Shown: positions 20,968 to 29,975, counted from the first letter of the stretch. The stretch: DNA of 53,884 nucleotides from an uncultured Alphaproteobacteria bacterium (GCA_947259105.1 CAMYKU010000018.1:1-53884); one strand, 5' to 3'. Made by a program: numbers and translations. Notes: generated by a model from the sequence alone, not told the origin.

Positions 20968-21082
20968 CTTCCATCTCCCGCCGGTTTGGTTGTGAATTGT
21001 CGGTCGAATATCGTTCTGCCTGCCGGGGCCGGAAGTCAAGCGGCAACGCATGGCCATCGCCGCATCCCGCCGCCGCTGCGAG

Positions 21083-21321
21083 TTTAGAGCATATTAAAAT
21101 TGTTCGGCACCAGCATCGAGCGACCTCATGCTTCGAGACGGCGCTTCGCGCCTCCTCAGCATGAAGACACAAACAGTGGAGCTTCATGCTGAGGAGGGCC
21201 GCCGCGCCGAGCAGCCGCCGAAAGGCGGCGTGTGCGAGCCGCGAGACAGGCGGCCCGTCTCGAAGTATGAGGTCGCGCCGCCGGCGCTATTGCGAATCCA
21301 AACAATCTTGAAATGCTTTAG
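21083..21321. repeat. Palindromic MITE-like element, copy A
   Basis: About 240 bases in the gap between the Vgb-like and MFS genes. It contains inverted modules ACCTCATGCTTCGAGACGG ... CCGTCTCGAAGTATGAGGT and inner CTCCTCAGCATGA / TCATGCTGAGGAG arms. The outer ends (TTTAGAGCATATTAAAATT on the left; AATCTTGAAATGCTTTAG on the right) are imperfect inverted repeats. The same family occurs near 29.8 and 34.1 kb. No coding capacity. Confidence 0.8.
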
Positions 21322-21452
21322 CGTTCACTTTCGTTGCGTCCGGTAGGACATCTGGTCCAGGGCGACCTCGGTACTGGATCGTGTTAGTGATGATTCCTGC
21401 ATGGCCACTCGCCGGATGCAGCAGCACCAATCAGCGGAGCGGTTATTGAAAA

Positions 21453-22802
21453 ATGTCCAGTGACCCATCCCCGGCCGCCGGCGACACAGACGACCGCAGC
21501 CTCGCGTTCCGGCTATACGATCTCGCCACGGGCGATGACGACGCGCGCCTGTGCCGCGACATCGCCGACGGCCAGTGCCGGGAGCAGCCCAGGAGCTTCC
21601 TCATCCAGGTCCTGGCCCAGGCCCTGAGCAAGACCGGCGACGCCCTGTCCGACAGCAAGGTGGTGTTGCCCTGGCTTTTGGGCGCGGTCGGGGCGCCGGT
21701 CCATCTGGTCGGAATGCTGGTGCCGATCCGCGAGTCGCTGGCGCTGATGCCGCAGATCCTCATCGGCGGCGTCATCCGGCACTTTCCGGTACGCAAGGGC
21801 TTCTGGGTCGCCGGCAGCCTGGTCGAGGGGCTCTGCGTCATCCTCATGGGCGTCGTCGCGGCGGCGGGCTTGCGCGACGCCGCGGCCGGCTGGGCGATCG
21901 TCGGCCTGCTTGTGGTCTTCAGCCTCGCGCGCGGGGTCGCCTCGATCGCCGCCAAGGATACGCTGGGCAAGACCGTGTCCAAGGGCCGCCGGGGCCGGGT
22001 CAGCGGTTATGCGGCGACGGCGTCGGGCCTCATCGCCGCTGGAGTCGGGCTGTATTTCGTGCTGAGCCCCGAGAACGCCCGGCCGGATTGGCTCCTCTAC
22101 GCCGTCATCATCGCCGCCGGAGTCTCGTGGTTCCTGGCGGCCGCGACCTTCGCCATGATCAACGAGTATCCGGGGGCCACCGAGGGCGGCCGCGGCATTG
22201 ACGATCTCGTCCGCGACCAGGTCATGCTGCTGGTGCGCGATCGGGAATTGCAGAAGTTCCTGGCGGCGCGGGCGCTGATGATCTCGACGGCGCTGGCCGG
22301 GCCGATCTATGTCAGCCTGGCCCAGCGCGAGACCGGGCAGGCGCTCGATGGCCTCGGCTGGCTGGTCATCGCCTCCGGACTCGCGGGCGCCCTCAGCTCG
22401 TCGTTCTGGGGCGCGCTCTCGGACAGATCGAGCCGTCTGACCATGGCGCTTGCCGCGGCGCTGGCGGGCGTGCTGGGCGCGGGCGTCCTCGCGTCACTCA
22501 GCGGGATCCCTGCTGTGACCGGCAGCATCGCGTTCTACGCCGCGGTGCTGTTCGTCCTCGGGATCGCCCATGCGGGCGTGCGGATCGGCCGCAAGACACA
22601 TGTGGTCGACCTCGCCGGCGGCGACCGCAAGGCCGAATACGTGGCCCTCAGCAACACCGTGATCGGTGTGCTGCTGCTGGTGATGGGGGCGCTGATCAGC
22701 GTCCTTCTCGGCTTCGGTCTCGAGACCGGCATCGCCGCGCTGTCGGCCCTGGCCATTGCCGGCGCCGTCATGGCTCTCGCGATGAAGCACGTGCAGGGTT
22801 GA
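21453..22802 (+). CDS. MFS-type membrane transporter
   Basis: 449 residues. A hydrophilic N-terminal stretch of about 50 residues is followed by about twelve hydrophobic segments. MFS-like features are the R/K-rich cytoplasmic loop between the two halves (KGRRGRVSGYAATASGL) and the later SDRSSRLTMALAAALAG loop. No substrate-specific motif is recognised. The gene converges with tspO and overlaps its 3' end by 35 bases, so antisense interaction of the two transcripts is possible. Confidence 0.75.
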   Translation: MSSDPSPAAGDTDDRSLAFRLYDLATGDDDARLCRDIADGQCREQPRSFLIQVLAQALSKTGDALSDSKVVLPWLLGAVGAPVHLVGMLVPIRESLALMPQILIGGVIRHFPVRKGFWVAGSLVEGLCVILMGVVAAAGLRDAAAGWAIVGLLVVFSLARGVASIAAKDTLGKTVSKGRRGRVSGYAATASGLIAAGVGLYFVLSPENARPDWLLYAVIIAAGVSWFLAAATFAMINEYPGATEGGRGIDDLVRDQVMLLVRDRELQKFLAARALMISTALAGPIYVSLAQRETGQALDGLGWLVIASGLAGALSSSFWGALSDRSSRLTMALAAALAGVLGAGVLASLSGIPAVTGSIAFYAAVLFVLGIAHAGVRIGRKTHVVDLAGGDRKAEYVALSNTVIGVLLLVMGALISVLLGFGLETGIAALSALAIAGAVMALAMKHVQG

Positions 22803-23259
22803 GGCGCCAGATGCTGAAGTTGAGGATCACGGCGAAGCTCACCCAGGCCGCGTAGGGAACGAGGATCCAGGCCGCCGTCTGGTGGATCGGGTGAAACACG
22901 GCAATGGTCATAAGAACGCAAAGCCACAGCAACACGATCTCTGCGAGGGCCAGATCCGGGCGGCGCAGGCCGAAGAACAACGTCGACCAGAGCCCGTTGA
23001 GCACCAGCTGGGCGCCATAGACGGTCAGCGCCACCGCGGCCCCGTCGAAGCCCGCCTGCCGCCATACAAGCCAGCCGGAGACGGCGACGGCAACGTAAAG
23101 AACGGTCCAGACCGGCCCGAACAGCCAGTCGGGAGGGCACCAGGACGGCTTCGCGAGGCTGCGGTACCAGGCGCCGGGACGAAAGGCGATGCCGGGCGTC
23201 GCCGCCGCGGCACAGGCCACGACGAAGGCCAGCAGGGAGAGCACGGAGTCCAGAGTCAT
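22768..23259 (-). CDS. tspO: TspO/MBR family tryptophan-rich sensory protein
   Basis: 163 residues starting MTLDSVLSLLAF at 23259; a slightly longer frame upstream is not supported. Five membrane helices and the family's signature residues are visible: WYRSLAKPSWCPPDWLFGPVWTV, SGWLVWR, LNGLWSTLFFGLRRPDLALAEI and the final ILNFSIWRLN. TspO binds porphyrins and in purple bacteria modulates photosynthesis and stress genes. It sits in the inner or outer membrane. Length is normal. No operon partner. Confidence 0.9.
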   Translation of the reverse strand: MTLDSVLSLLAFVVACAAAATPGIAFRPGAWYRSLAKPSWCPPDWLFGPVWTVLYVAVAVSGWLVWRQAGFDGAAVALTVYGAQLVLNGLWSTLFFGLRRPDLALAEIVLLWLCVLMTIAVFHPIHQTAAWILVPYAAWVSFAVILNFSIWRLNPARASSREP

Positions 23260-23423
23260 GGCGCAGGATATAGCGCCTGGCCACGGCAAGACAACACGCC
23301 GAACTCTTTGCCGGGCCGCGCCGGCGATTTGTCACCCATCTTCGTAGATTGTGATCCATCGTCGGCACGGATGCGTAATACCAAGCATCAACACGTGCAT
23401 CAACGATCAACAAGGAGCGCATC

Positions 23424-23909
23424 ATGAAGCCGATTACCCGCTTTCTTTCCTCTCTTGCTGTTGCCGGCGGACTGGCGTTGGCGTCCACGGCGGCGACGGC
23501 GAAGGACATTGTCGATACCGCGATGGCCAGCGATCAGTTCTCGACCCTCGTTGCCGCGGTCAAGGCGGCCGGCCTGGTCGATACGCTGAAGGGCGACGGT
23601 CCGTTCACCGTATTCGCGCCGACCAACGAAGCCTTCGCGAAACTCCCGGCCGGCACCGTCGACTCGCTGCTGCTGCCCGAGAACAAGGACAAGCTCATCG
23701 CCGTGCTGACCTACCACGTGGTGCCGGGCAAGGTGATGTCGGGCGATATCGCCGGCAAGAAGCTTAGCGCCGCGACCGTCCAGGGAAGCATGGTCGACAT
23801 CGATGCCATGAACGGTGTGAAGATCGAAAATGCCAGTGTCATCGCCGCCGATATCGAGACCAGCAACGGCGTCATCCACGTCATCGACACCGTGATCCTG
23901 CCGAACTGA
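23424..23909 (+). CDS. Exported fasciclin (FAS1) domain protein
   Basis: 161 residues with a strong AAGGAG ribosome site. Signal peptide about 1-26 (ending ATA). A single FAS1 domain follows, with H1 motif [17 protein letters not shown] and H2 region [13 protein letters not shown], plus the YHVVPGKV core. Such secreted FAS1 proteins act in adhesion or surface interactions. The gene is monocistronic, flanked by its own terminator. Confidence 0.92.
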   Translation: MKPITRFLSSLAVAGGLALASTAATAKDIVDTAMASDQFSTLVAAVKAAGLVDTLKGDGPFTVFAPTNEAFAKLPAGTVDSLLLPENKDKLIAVLTYHVVPGKVMSGDIAGKKLSAATVQGSMVDIDAMNGVKIENASVIAADIETSNGVIHVIDTVILPN

Positions 23910-23953
23910 TCCCCCGAGAGCGCGCGGTGGCGCGCTCGCCAGGCAGGAACAGA

Positions 23954-23986
23954 CCGGGCCGCGCCTCCCCCCGCGCGGCCCGGTTT
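23954..23986 (+). terminator. Terminator hairpin after the fasciclin gene
   Basis: An eleven-base GC stem (CCGGGCCGCGC paired with GCGCGGCCCGG) around a short C-rich loop is followed by TTT. A smaller hairpin (GAGCGCG / CGCGCTC) precedes it at 23918-23937. Confidence 0.6.
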
Positions 23987-24092
23987 GCACATCTGCCGTC
24001 GCCGCGGCCCCCACCGGGCCGCTCGGCGTTCCTGCCATACCCGGGTCACATTAACCGGTTAGAAGGCGAGTCGCGGTTACACAGGAGTCGCC

Positions 24093-24668
24093 ATGCCGAC
24101 CGTGTTCTCCCATCCCGCCGCCGCGATCGGCGCCTTTCCCTGGTTCCGCCGGCGGCTCGGCCATCCGGCGGTGCTGCTGGTCGGGATGGCGCTGACGGTC
24201 CTGCCGGACATCGACGTGATCGGCTTCCGTTTCGGCATCGCCTATGGCGATCTCTTGGGGCACCGCGGGCTGACCCACTCGCTGGCCTTCGCGCTGGTCG
24301 TCGGCGGGCTGGTCGCATGGCCGGCGGCGCGGCTGTCCGGGGCCGGCCTGCGCGTGCTGTGGTTCTATTTCTTCCTGTGCCTCGCCTCGCACGGGCTGCT
24401 CGACGCGCTGACCGATGGCGGGCTCGGCATCGCCTTCTTCTCGCCGTTCTCGAACGAGCGCTATTTCTTCGATTTCCGGCCGGTCCGGGTCTCGGCGATC
24501 TCGGTGCAGCGCTTCTTCGCCGGCAACTGGACCGGGCTGCTGGCCATCGAGCTCCGCTGGATCTGGCTGCCCGCCCTGGTGCTGGGCGCCGCCGGCATCG
24601 CCGTGGGGCGCCTGCGCGCGGCCCTGCGCGCGCGGATCACCGCCGCTGCGCCGCCGGAGCGCACCTGA
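24093..24668 (+). CDS. YdjM/DUF457-type membrane-bound metal-dependent hydrolase-like protein
   Basis: 191 residues preceded by AGGAG. It has the DUF457 pattern: an early membrane-associated His (FSHPAAAIG), VLPDIDVIGF, the HRGLTHSLAFAL motif with likely metal ligands, and CLASHGLLDALTDGGLGIAFFSPF. Four or so hydrophobic helices. Family proteins sit in the inner membrane; some respond to DNA damage (LexA-regulated in enterics), but their substrate is unknown. It converges with the motor-like cluster, 14 bases between stops. Confidence 0.85.
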   Translation: MPTVFSHPAAAIGAFPWFRRRLGHPAVLLVGMALTVLPDIDVIGFRFGIAYGDLLGHRGLTHSLAFALVVGGLVAWPAARLSGAGLRVLWFYFFLCLASHGLLDALTDGGLGIAFFSPFSNERYFFDFRPVRVSAISVQRFFAGNWTGLLAIELRWIWLPALVLGAAGIAVGRLRAALRARITAAAPPERT

Positions 24669-24682
24669 ACCAGGCCGGTCGC

Positions 24683-26107
24683 TCAGCGCTGGTCGAATTT
24701 CAGTTCGATACGGCGGTTGCGGCGATAGGCCTCGCTGGATTCGCCGGCGTCGAGCGGCTGGTATTCGCCGAAGCCGGTGGCGGCCAGGCGTTGCGGCGGG
24801 ATGCCCTGGCGCTGCAGGAACCGCACGACCGAGATCGCCCGCGCCGTTGACAGCTCCCAGTTCGACGGGAACCGGCCGGTGCTGATCGGCGCCCGGTCGG
24901 TATGCCCGTCGACCCGCAGCACCCAGTTCAGCTCGTCCGGGATGCTGTTCGACAGGTCGCGCAGCGTGCGCGCCAGCGCCGCCAGCTGCTCGCGCCCGCC
25001 CGGGCCGAGCTCCGCCTCGCCCGAGGCGAACAGCACCTCCGACTGGAACACGAAGCGGTCGCCGACGATGCGGATGTCCTGGCGGTCGCCCAGCACGTCG
25101 CGCAGCCGCCCGAAGAATTCCGAGCGGTAGCGGGCAAGCTCCTGCACCTTGGCGGCGAGCGCGGCGTTGAGCCGCTTGCCGAGGTCGACGATCTGCGCCT
25201 GCTGTTCCTGGTCCTTGGCCTCGGACGCCTCCAGCGCCTTGTTGAGCGCGGCGATCTGCGCCCGCAGTTCGGCAAGCTGGCGGTTGAGCAGCGCCAGCTG
25301 CGCCTTGGCGGCGGCCGAGATCGCCTGCTCGGCGACGACCTGGTCCTCGCTCTGCTTGGTCTTCGCCATCAGGGTCTGGAGCTCGGCCTCCAGCTCCTCG
25401 CGGTACAGCCGCATGGCGGCGATGTCCTGCTCCAGCTCGGCCAGCTTGCGCAGCTGCATCTCGATCGTCTCGCTGTCGACGGAGATCAACGCGTTGGCCG
25501 CCTCCAACTCCCGCATGCGGCGGGCGAGCTCGGCCGCGCTGTCGGCATAGGCCTGCTCGGCCCGCGCCAGCGCCTCCCTGGTCAGTGCGATCTCGCGGCT
25601 CGCAGCCTCCAGCGCCTCCGCCCGCTTCGCGAGGTCGGCCTCGGTGCGCCCCTGCGCGGCTTCCGCGGTGGCCCGCAGGGCTTCGGTTTCCGCCAGCGCG
25701 GCGACCAGCCGCCGGCGCTCGGCATCCGACGTATCGAACCGGTCCTGCAGGTCTGCGAGGCGCGCGGTCAGGCTGTCGCTGAGGCTGCGCAGCGAGCCGA
25801 CCTGGGCGGCCAGCCGGTCGCGGTCGGACAGCGTGCTCTGGAGTTCCGTGGAAAGCTGCGCGACCGTCGACTGCAGATCCTCGTTGGCGCTCTCCTCCAG
25901 GGCCAGCAGGTCGGCCAGTTCCGCGACTTCCCGGTTGAGCCGCTCGAGCGCGTCGTCGCGGCCGCTCAACACTTCGCTGAGGTAGAACTGCGAGACCACG
26001 AAGATCATCAGCAGGAACATGATCACCATCAGCAGGGTCGCGAGGGCGTCGACGAACCCCGGCCAGATGTCGATGGCGGTCCTGCCTCTGCGCGCGCGTG
26101 CGGCCAT
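24683..26107 (-). CDS. MotB-like protein: one membrane helix, long coiled coil, OmpA domain
   Basis: 474 residues. The single N-terminal helix follows a charged start and carries an Asp in the position of the MotB proton-binding residue (PGFVDALATLLMVIMF, Asp near 19). Residues about 50-320 are a long heptad-rich coiled coil. The C-terminal OmpA/MotB peptidoglycan-binding domain (about 330-474) has LFASGEAELGPGGREQL, VDGHTDRAPI and RNRRIELKFD. With the MotA-like gene 15 bases upstream it should form an ion-driven stator-like complex anchored in the cell wall. The coiled coil is far longer than in flagellar MotB. No flagellar genes are near. Confidence 0.85.
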   Translation of the reverse strand: MAARARRGRTAIDIWPGFVDALATLLMVIMFLLMIFVVSQFYLSEVLSGRDDALERLNREVAELADLLALEESANEDLQSTVAQLSTELQSTLSDRDRLAAQVGSLRSLSDSLTARLADLQDRFDTSDAERRRLVAALAETEALRATAEAAQGRTEADLAKRAEALEAASREIALTREALARAEQAYADSAAELARRMRELEAANALISVDSETIEMQLRKLAELEQDIAAMRLYREELEAELQTLMAKTKQSEDQVVAEQAISAAAKAQLALLNRQLAELRAQIAALNKALEASEAKDQEQQAQIVDLGKRLNAALAAKVQELARYRSEFFGRLRDVLGDRQDIRIVGDRFVFQSEVLFASGEAELGPGGREQLAALARTLRDLSNSIPDELNWVLRVDGHTDRAPISTGRFPSNWELSTARAISVVRFLQRQGIPPQRLAATGFGEYQPLDAGESSEAYRRNRRIELKFDQR

Positions 26108-26122
26108 GGGACGGCGCGGTCC

Positions 26123-27268
26123 CTATTTCTTCGGCACGGTTTGTCCGGCGGTCGCCGCGATGGTGCGCGCGAGCAGCCGGATTTCGCCGCGCAGCTCTTC
26201 GACGATCTGCGCGCGCGATGCCGGGGCGTCCTTGGCCATCCGGGTCAGGGTCTGGTCCATGCTGTGGGCGGCCTGGCGCAGCGCCGGGTCGCCGCCGGCG
26301 CCGTCCGCCAGCTGCATCAGGACCGGCTTGAGCTCCTTCTGTCCTTCGGCCAGCGCGACCAGAAGATGCTGTTCGGCCCGCATCTGGTCGCCCAGCGTGC
26401 CCAGCTTCTCGGTCAGCTGCTCGAGATGCCGGTCGGTGGCGCCGCGGCTGGCCTCGGCCGCGCCGACGGTCCGCTCCAGGCGCTCCAGGCTGTCGGCGGT
26501 CTTTTCCAGCAGCGCCTGGATATAGGCGGGAACCGAGGTCTCGCCCTCGCCGCCGATGGCGCCGGAGCTGAGCCGGGTGAGGCCCGACAGCCAGTCCTCC
26601 AGCTCGTTGTAGAAGCGGTTCTGCGCCTGCCCCGCCCGCAGCTCGAGGAAGCCGACGACCAGCGAGCCGGCAAGGCCGAACAGCGACGAGCTGAACGCCG
26701 TGCCCATGCCGGACAGCGGCGATTGCAGGCCGGCCTTCAGCTTCTCGAAGACGTCGGTCAGGTCGCCGCCGGTGACCGACAGGCTGCTGATGACGCCGCC
26801 GATCGCGCGCACGGTATCGAGCAGTCCCCAGAACGTGCCCAGAAGGCCGAGGAACACCAGCAGGCCGATGATATAGCGCGACAGCTCGCGCCGCTCCTCG
26901 AGCCGGCTCGAGATGCCGTCCAGCAGGGTCTGCATGGCCGTCGTCGACAGCGTGAAGCGGCCGCCCGCGCGCTCGCCCAGCATGGTCGCCATCGGCGACA
27001 GAAGCCGGGGCACGGCGCCGCTGGCGACCGCGGCCTGGTCGCGCCGGAAGTTCTCGATCCAGCGCACCTCCGGCCGCAAGGTCCAGACGTTGCGGAAGGT
27101 ATGGAACACGCCCCAGGCCAGCACGGCGAGGATGATCGAGTTGAGCGGGACGTTCGAGTGGAACGCGTCGACCAGGGTGCTCGACGTAACGACCAGGGCC
27201 GCGACGACGAGCGCGACGGCGCCAAGGAAAAACGTCATCCAGAACAGGAACCCGCCCGGCCTCGTCAT
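26123..27268 (-). CDS. MotA/TolQ/ExbB-like channel protein with long cytoplasmic tail
   Basis: 381 residues. Hydrophobic helices lie at about 9-31, 43-62, 133-155 and 190-212; the last two have the MotA/TolQ-type pattern (FLGLLGTFWGLLDTVRAIGG and MGTAFSSSLFGLAGSLVVGF). From about 240 to the end the chain is a helical, probably coiled-coil tail (LLEKTADSLERLERTV, LEQLTEKLGTLGDQM). Together with the MotB-like partner this is a proton- or sodium-driven motor unit whose tail could reach into the cytoplasm. The architecture resembles ZorA of Zorya defence systems, but the other Zorya genes are absent. Confidence 0.85.
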   Translation of the reverse strand: MTRPGGFLFWMTFFLGAVALVVAALVVTSSTLVDAFHSNVPLNSIILAVLAWGVFHTFRNVWTLRPEVRWIENFRRDQAAVASGAVPRLLSPMATMLGERAGGRFTLSTTAMQTLLDGISSRLEERRELSRYIIGLLVFLGLLGTFWGLLDTVRAIGGVISSLSVTGGDLTDVFEKLKAGLQSPLSGMGTAFSSSLFGLAGSLVVGFLELRAGQAQNRFYNELEDWLSGLTRLSSGAIGGEGETSVPAYIQALLEKTADSLERLERTVGAAEASRGATDRHLEQLTEKLGTLGDQMRAEQHLLVALAEGQKELKPVLMQLADGAGGDPALRQAAHSMDQTLTRMAKDAPASRAQIVEELRGEIRLLARTIAATAGQTVPKK

Positions 27269-27318
27269 GCTCCATCCTTCCCGGTCAGTATCGCCCGCAT
27301 CTTATGCTCCTCCGGCGC

Positions 27319-28113
27319 TCACGACGGCGGCAGCCGCACTTCGACCCGGTCCTTCGGCTCGGCGTCGGTCTGGTCGCCCAGTGCCCTGACATCCATTCGC
27401 GTGCTCAATACACCATTTTCGATCAAATAGGTACGCACTGCCAGCGTTCGGAGCAAGGCCCGACGCCGCGCCGCGCTGCCGGTCTTCGACGTTGCGCTCG
27501 CATAACCGACGATCTGCACCCGCACCTCCGGGTTGGCCTGCAGCCAGACGGCCAGACCGTCGAGGTCTTTGCGCGCGGCCACCGAAAGGTCGGTGGCGTC
27601 GGCGGCATACAGGATGCGAATCCCGTCCGGCCGCGGCAGCGCTTCCGGCGCCGGCGGAACAGGCGTGGTATCCGGGGAATCCGGCGGAAGTGTGGCGACC
27701 TGCGGCGGCTCGGGCGGCGCCAGCACCGGCGCGGCGGGGGGAGGGCTGGTGCCGCCGGAACTGGCCGGGGCCGGCGGCGGGGTGAGCGTCGGCGGCGGCG
27801 GCGGTGTCACCAGCATCGGCGGCGGCGGCGGGGGCGCCAACAGGCTGGGCGGCTGCTGTTCCGGCACGGCGGCGATTTCGGGCCGGCCGGGCGAGCCGGC
27901 GAGCCAGTCCTCGAAGTCCGACGGCGTGATCGTCAGGCGCGATGCCGGTGCGGCGGCCGGCGGTTCCAGGGGCGTATGCGGCGTTCGTTCCTGCGCCGTT
28001 GCGGCGGTTGCGGCCGGCGCCAGCACGGAAACGGCAAGGGCGGCGGCACGGCAGACACGCCGCACGGACCGCGCGGATCTGCGGGGGCGCCCGGAACGCC
28101 TTGATTCGGTCAT
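27319..28113 (-). CDS. Exported proline-rich OmpA-family protein
   Basis: 264 residues from the ATG at 28113. An arginine-rich start is followed by a signal peptide (VCRAAALAVSVLAPAATAATA, cleavage near residue 41). Residues about 75-165 are dominated by proline runs (PPPPPPMLVTPPPPPTL), able to span the periplasm. The C-terminal OmpA-like domain has GIRILYAADATDLSVAARKDL, VQIVGYASATS and the closing RVEVRLP. It lies 50 bases upstream of the MotA-like gene on the same strand and is probably the first gene of that cluster, giving a second wall- or outer-membrane-linked component. Confidence 0.8.
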   Translation of the reverse strand: MTESRRSGRPRRSARSVRRVCRAAALAVSVLAPAATAATAQERTPHTPLEPPAAAPASRLTITPSDFEDWLAGSPGRPEIAAVPEQQPPSLLAPPPPPPMLVTPPPPPTLTPPPAPASSGGTSPPPAAPVLAPPEPPQVATLPPDSPDTTPVPPAPEALPRPDGIRILYAADATDLSVAARKDLDGLAVWLQANPEVRVQIVGYASATSKTGSAARRRALLRTLAVRTYLIENGVLSTRMDVRALGDQTDAEPKDRVEVRLPPS

Positions 28114-28218
28114 CCGCTGCGGAATTGCCGGTGTCCATCCTGCTGTCTGCGGTGCCGGTCTCCACAAGGCTCCGAAGAGCCTGCGCCGGCACGCCCGGAA
28201 GATACCCCACGGCGCCCC

Positions 28219-28241
28219 GGCCGGACAACCGCCGTCCGGCC
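28219..28241 (-). terminator. Hairpin after suhB
   Basis: Stem GGCCGGAC / GTCCGGCC around a seven-base loop, widened by flanking GCGCC/GGCGC. It lies directly downstream of the suhB stop and separates it from the OmpA-like gene. No T-run follows. Confidence 0.4.
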
Positions 28242-28249
28242 GCGGCGCG

Positions 28250-29053
28250 TCAGGCGCGTTTCCTCAACAGCTTGACGAACTCGCTGTGCATGCGGTCGTT
28301 GGCGGCCAGGATGGTCGGCGAATCGAGCTTGTGGGCCCGGTTGTCGATCTGGCTGACATAACCGCCGGCCTCGCGCACCAGGATCACCCCGGCGGCGACG
28401 TCCCAGGGGCTGAGGCCGGTCTCCCAGAAACCGTCGTAGCGGCCCGCCGCCACATAGGCGAGGTCGAGCGCCGCCGCCCCCCAGCGCCGCACGCCGGAGG
28501 TCTGCGCCATGACGGCTTCCAGCTGGGCGAGGAACGCCCGGTGTCCGTCGCCCTCCTGGCGGCCGAGATAGGGAATGCCGGTGGCGAGCAGCGAATCGGC
28601 GAGCCGGCCGCGCCCGGAGACCCGCATCCGGCGGTCGCCGAGAAACGCCCCGATGCCCTTTTCGGCCCAGAAGATCTCGTCCTTGACCGGGTCGTAGACG
28701 ACGCCGGCGACGATTTCGCCGCGTTCCTCGAGGCCGATCGAGACCGCGAAATGCGGCAGGCCGTGCAGGAAGTTGGTGGTGCCGTCCAGCGGGTCGACGA
28801 TCCAGCGGTGGTCCGGGTCCTTGCCCTTGATCTCGCCGCCTTCCTCCATCAGGAGGCCGAAGTCCGGCCGTGCCTTCTCGAGTTCCCGGCGCACGATGCG
28901 CTCGGCCTTGGTGTCGGCGGTGGAGACGAAGTCGGCCGGGCCCTTGCGGCTGACCTGCAGTTGCTCGACCTCGCCGAAGTCGCGGATGAGCGCCCGTCCG
29001 GCCTTCTCGGCGGCGCGCACCATGACGTTGATATTGGCGGATCGATAGGGCAT
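28250..29053 (-). CDS. suhB: Inositol-1-monophosphatase family protein (SuhB)
   Basis: 267 residues. Metal and substrate motifs are complete: LLMEEGGEI (Glu), WIVDPLDGTTNFLHGLPHFAVSIGL (the Dx(L)DGT signature) and the C-terminal SPWDVAAGVILVREAGG. The enzyme dephosphorylates inositol monophosphate. SuhB in bacteria also binds RNA polymerase antitermination complexes on rRNA operons. It follows efp by 46 bases on the same strand, an arrangement seen in related genomes, and is probably co-transcribed with it. Confidence 0.93.
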   Translation of the reverse strand: MPYRSANINVMVRAAEKAGRALIRDFGEVEQLQVSRKGPADFVSTADTKAERIVRRELEKARPDFGLLMEEGGEIKGKDPDHRWIVDPLDGTTNFLHGLPHFAVSIGLEERGEIVAGVVYDPVKDEIFWAEKGIGAFLGDRRMRVSGRGRLADSLLATGIPYLGRQEGDGHRAFLAQLEAVMAQTSGVRRWGAAALDLAYVAAGRYDGFWETGLSPWDVAAGVILVREAGGYVSQIDNRAHKLDSPTILAANDRMHSEFVKLLRKRA

Positions 29054-29099
29054 CGCCGGGTCCGTCTATGAAAAGCGGGGAGGGGAAGGGCGCACGGGG

Positions 29100-29669
29100 T
29101 CAGTCCCGCGCCCGCTCCACATAGGCCGCATCGGCGGTGTTGATGACGATGCGGGTGCCGGATTCGATGTGCGGCGGCACCATGACGCGCACCCCGTTCT
29201 CGAGCACCGCCGGCTTGTAGGACGAGGACGCGGTCTGTCCCTTGACGACGGCGTCGGCCTCGACGATCCGCATGGTCACGGTTTCCGGCAGCTCCACGCC
29301 GATCGGCGAGTCCTCGTAGGATTCGATCGTCACCGTCATGCCGTCCTGCAGGAACTTCGCCGCGTCCTCGCCGATGAAATCGATGTTCAGCGTGATCTGC
29401 TCGTAGGTCGCGTTGTCCATGAAGGTGTAGTCGTCGCCGTCGGCGAACAGGAACTGGTACTGCTTCTGGTCGAGGCGCACGCGCTCCACCGTCTCGGACG
29501 AGCGGAAGCGCTCGTTCAGCTTGGTGCCGTCGCGGATGTCCTTCAGCTCCACCTGCAGATAGGCGCCGCCCTTGCCGGGCTGGGTGTGCTGTATCTTGGT
29601 CGCGCGCCACAGCCGGCCCTGATGCTCGATGATGTTGCCCGGGCGGATGGCATTGCCGTTGATCTTCAT
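29100..29669 (-). CDS. efp: Elongation factor P
   Basis: 189 residues, normal length. Domain I has the KOW-like start [18 protein letters not shown] and the tip loop [17 protein letters not shown] with the lysine (residue 34) that is modified in many bacteria. Domains II and III follow, with [15 protein letters not shown] and [16 protein letters not shown] relieves ribosome stalling at polyproline, which fits a genome encoding the proline-rich OmpA-like protein and TolA seen here. First gene of the efp-suhB unit. Confidence 0.97.
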   Translation of the reverse strand: MKINGNAIRPGNIIEHQGRLWRATKIQHTQPGKGGAYLQVELKDIRDGTKLNERFRSSETVERVRLDQKQYQFLFADGDDYTFMDNATYEQITLNIDFIGEDAAKFLQDGMTVTIESYEDSPIGVELPETVTMRIVEADAVVKGQTASSSYKPAVLENGVRVMVPPHIESGTRIVINTADAAYVERARD

Positions 29670-29770
29670 ATCCTGGAACCACGCATTGTCGGGGGAAGCG
29701 GCGCGGTTATAGCGGCTGGGGCGGGGTTACGCAACGCCGTGAGGCAAATAACCCACAGGGACACAAAGAT

Positions 29771-29975
29771 CAGAGCTTATGACGATTGTTCGGAGCCGGC
29801 ATCGAGTGACCTCATACTTCGAGACGCGGCTGCGCCGCTCCTCAGCATGAGGCTCCACCGTCTGTGTCCTCATGCTGAGGAGGGCCGAAGGCCCGTCTCG
29901 AAGTATGAGGCTCCACCGTCTGTGTCCTCATGCTGAGGAGGGCCGAAGGCCCGTCTCGAAGTATGAGGTCGCGCC
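29771..29975. repeat. Palindromic MITE-like element, copy B, with internal tandem duplication
   Basis: Same family as 21083-21321: left part ATTGTTCGGAGCCGGCATCG then the ACCTCATACTTCGAGACG arm. The second arm module is present twice as two identical 58-base units, 29847-29904 and 29905-29962. The right outer end is missing; the element stops just before the thiE stop codon. Confidence 0.85.

Noticed and set aside
24683..27268. Zorya (ZorA/ZorB) anti-phage system
   Set aside because: The MotA/MotB-like pair resembles ZorAB in layout, but no ZorC, ZorD helicase or ZorE nuclease gene is nearby. The flanking genes are a DUF457 protein and an OmpA protein.
24051..27275. A very long open frame spanning the motor genes in another frame of the minus strand
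   Set aside because: It overlaps two well-supported genes out of frame, is dominated by Arg, Gly, Ala and Pro as expected in high-GC shadow frames, and has no domain pattern.
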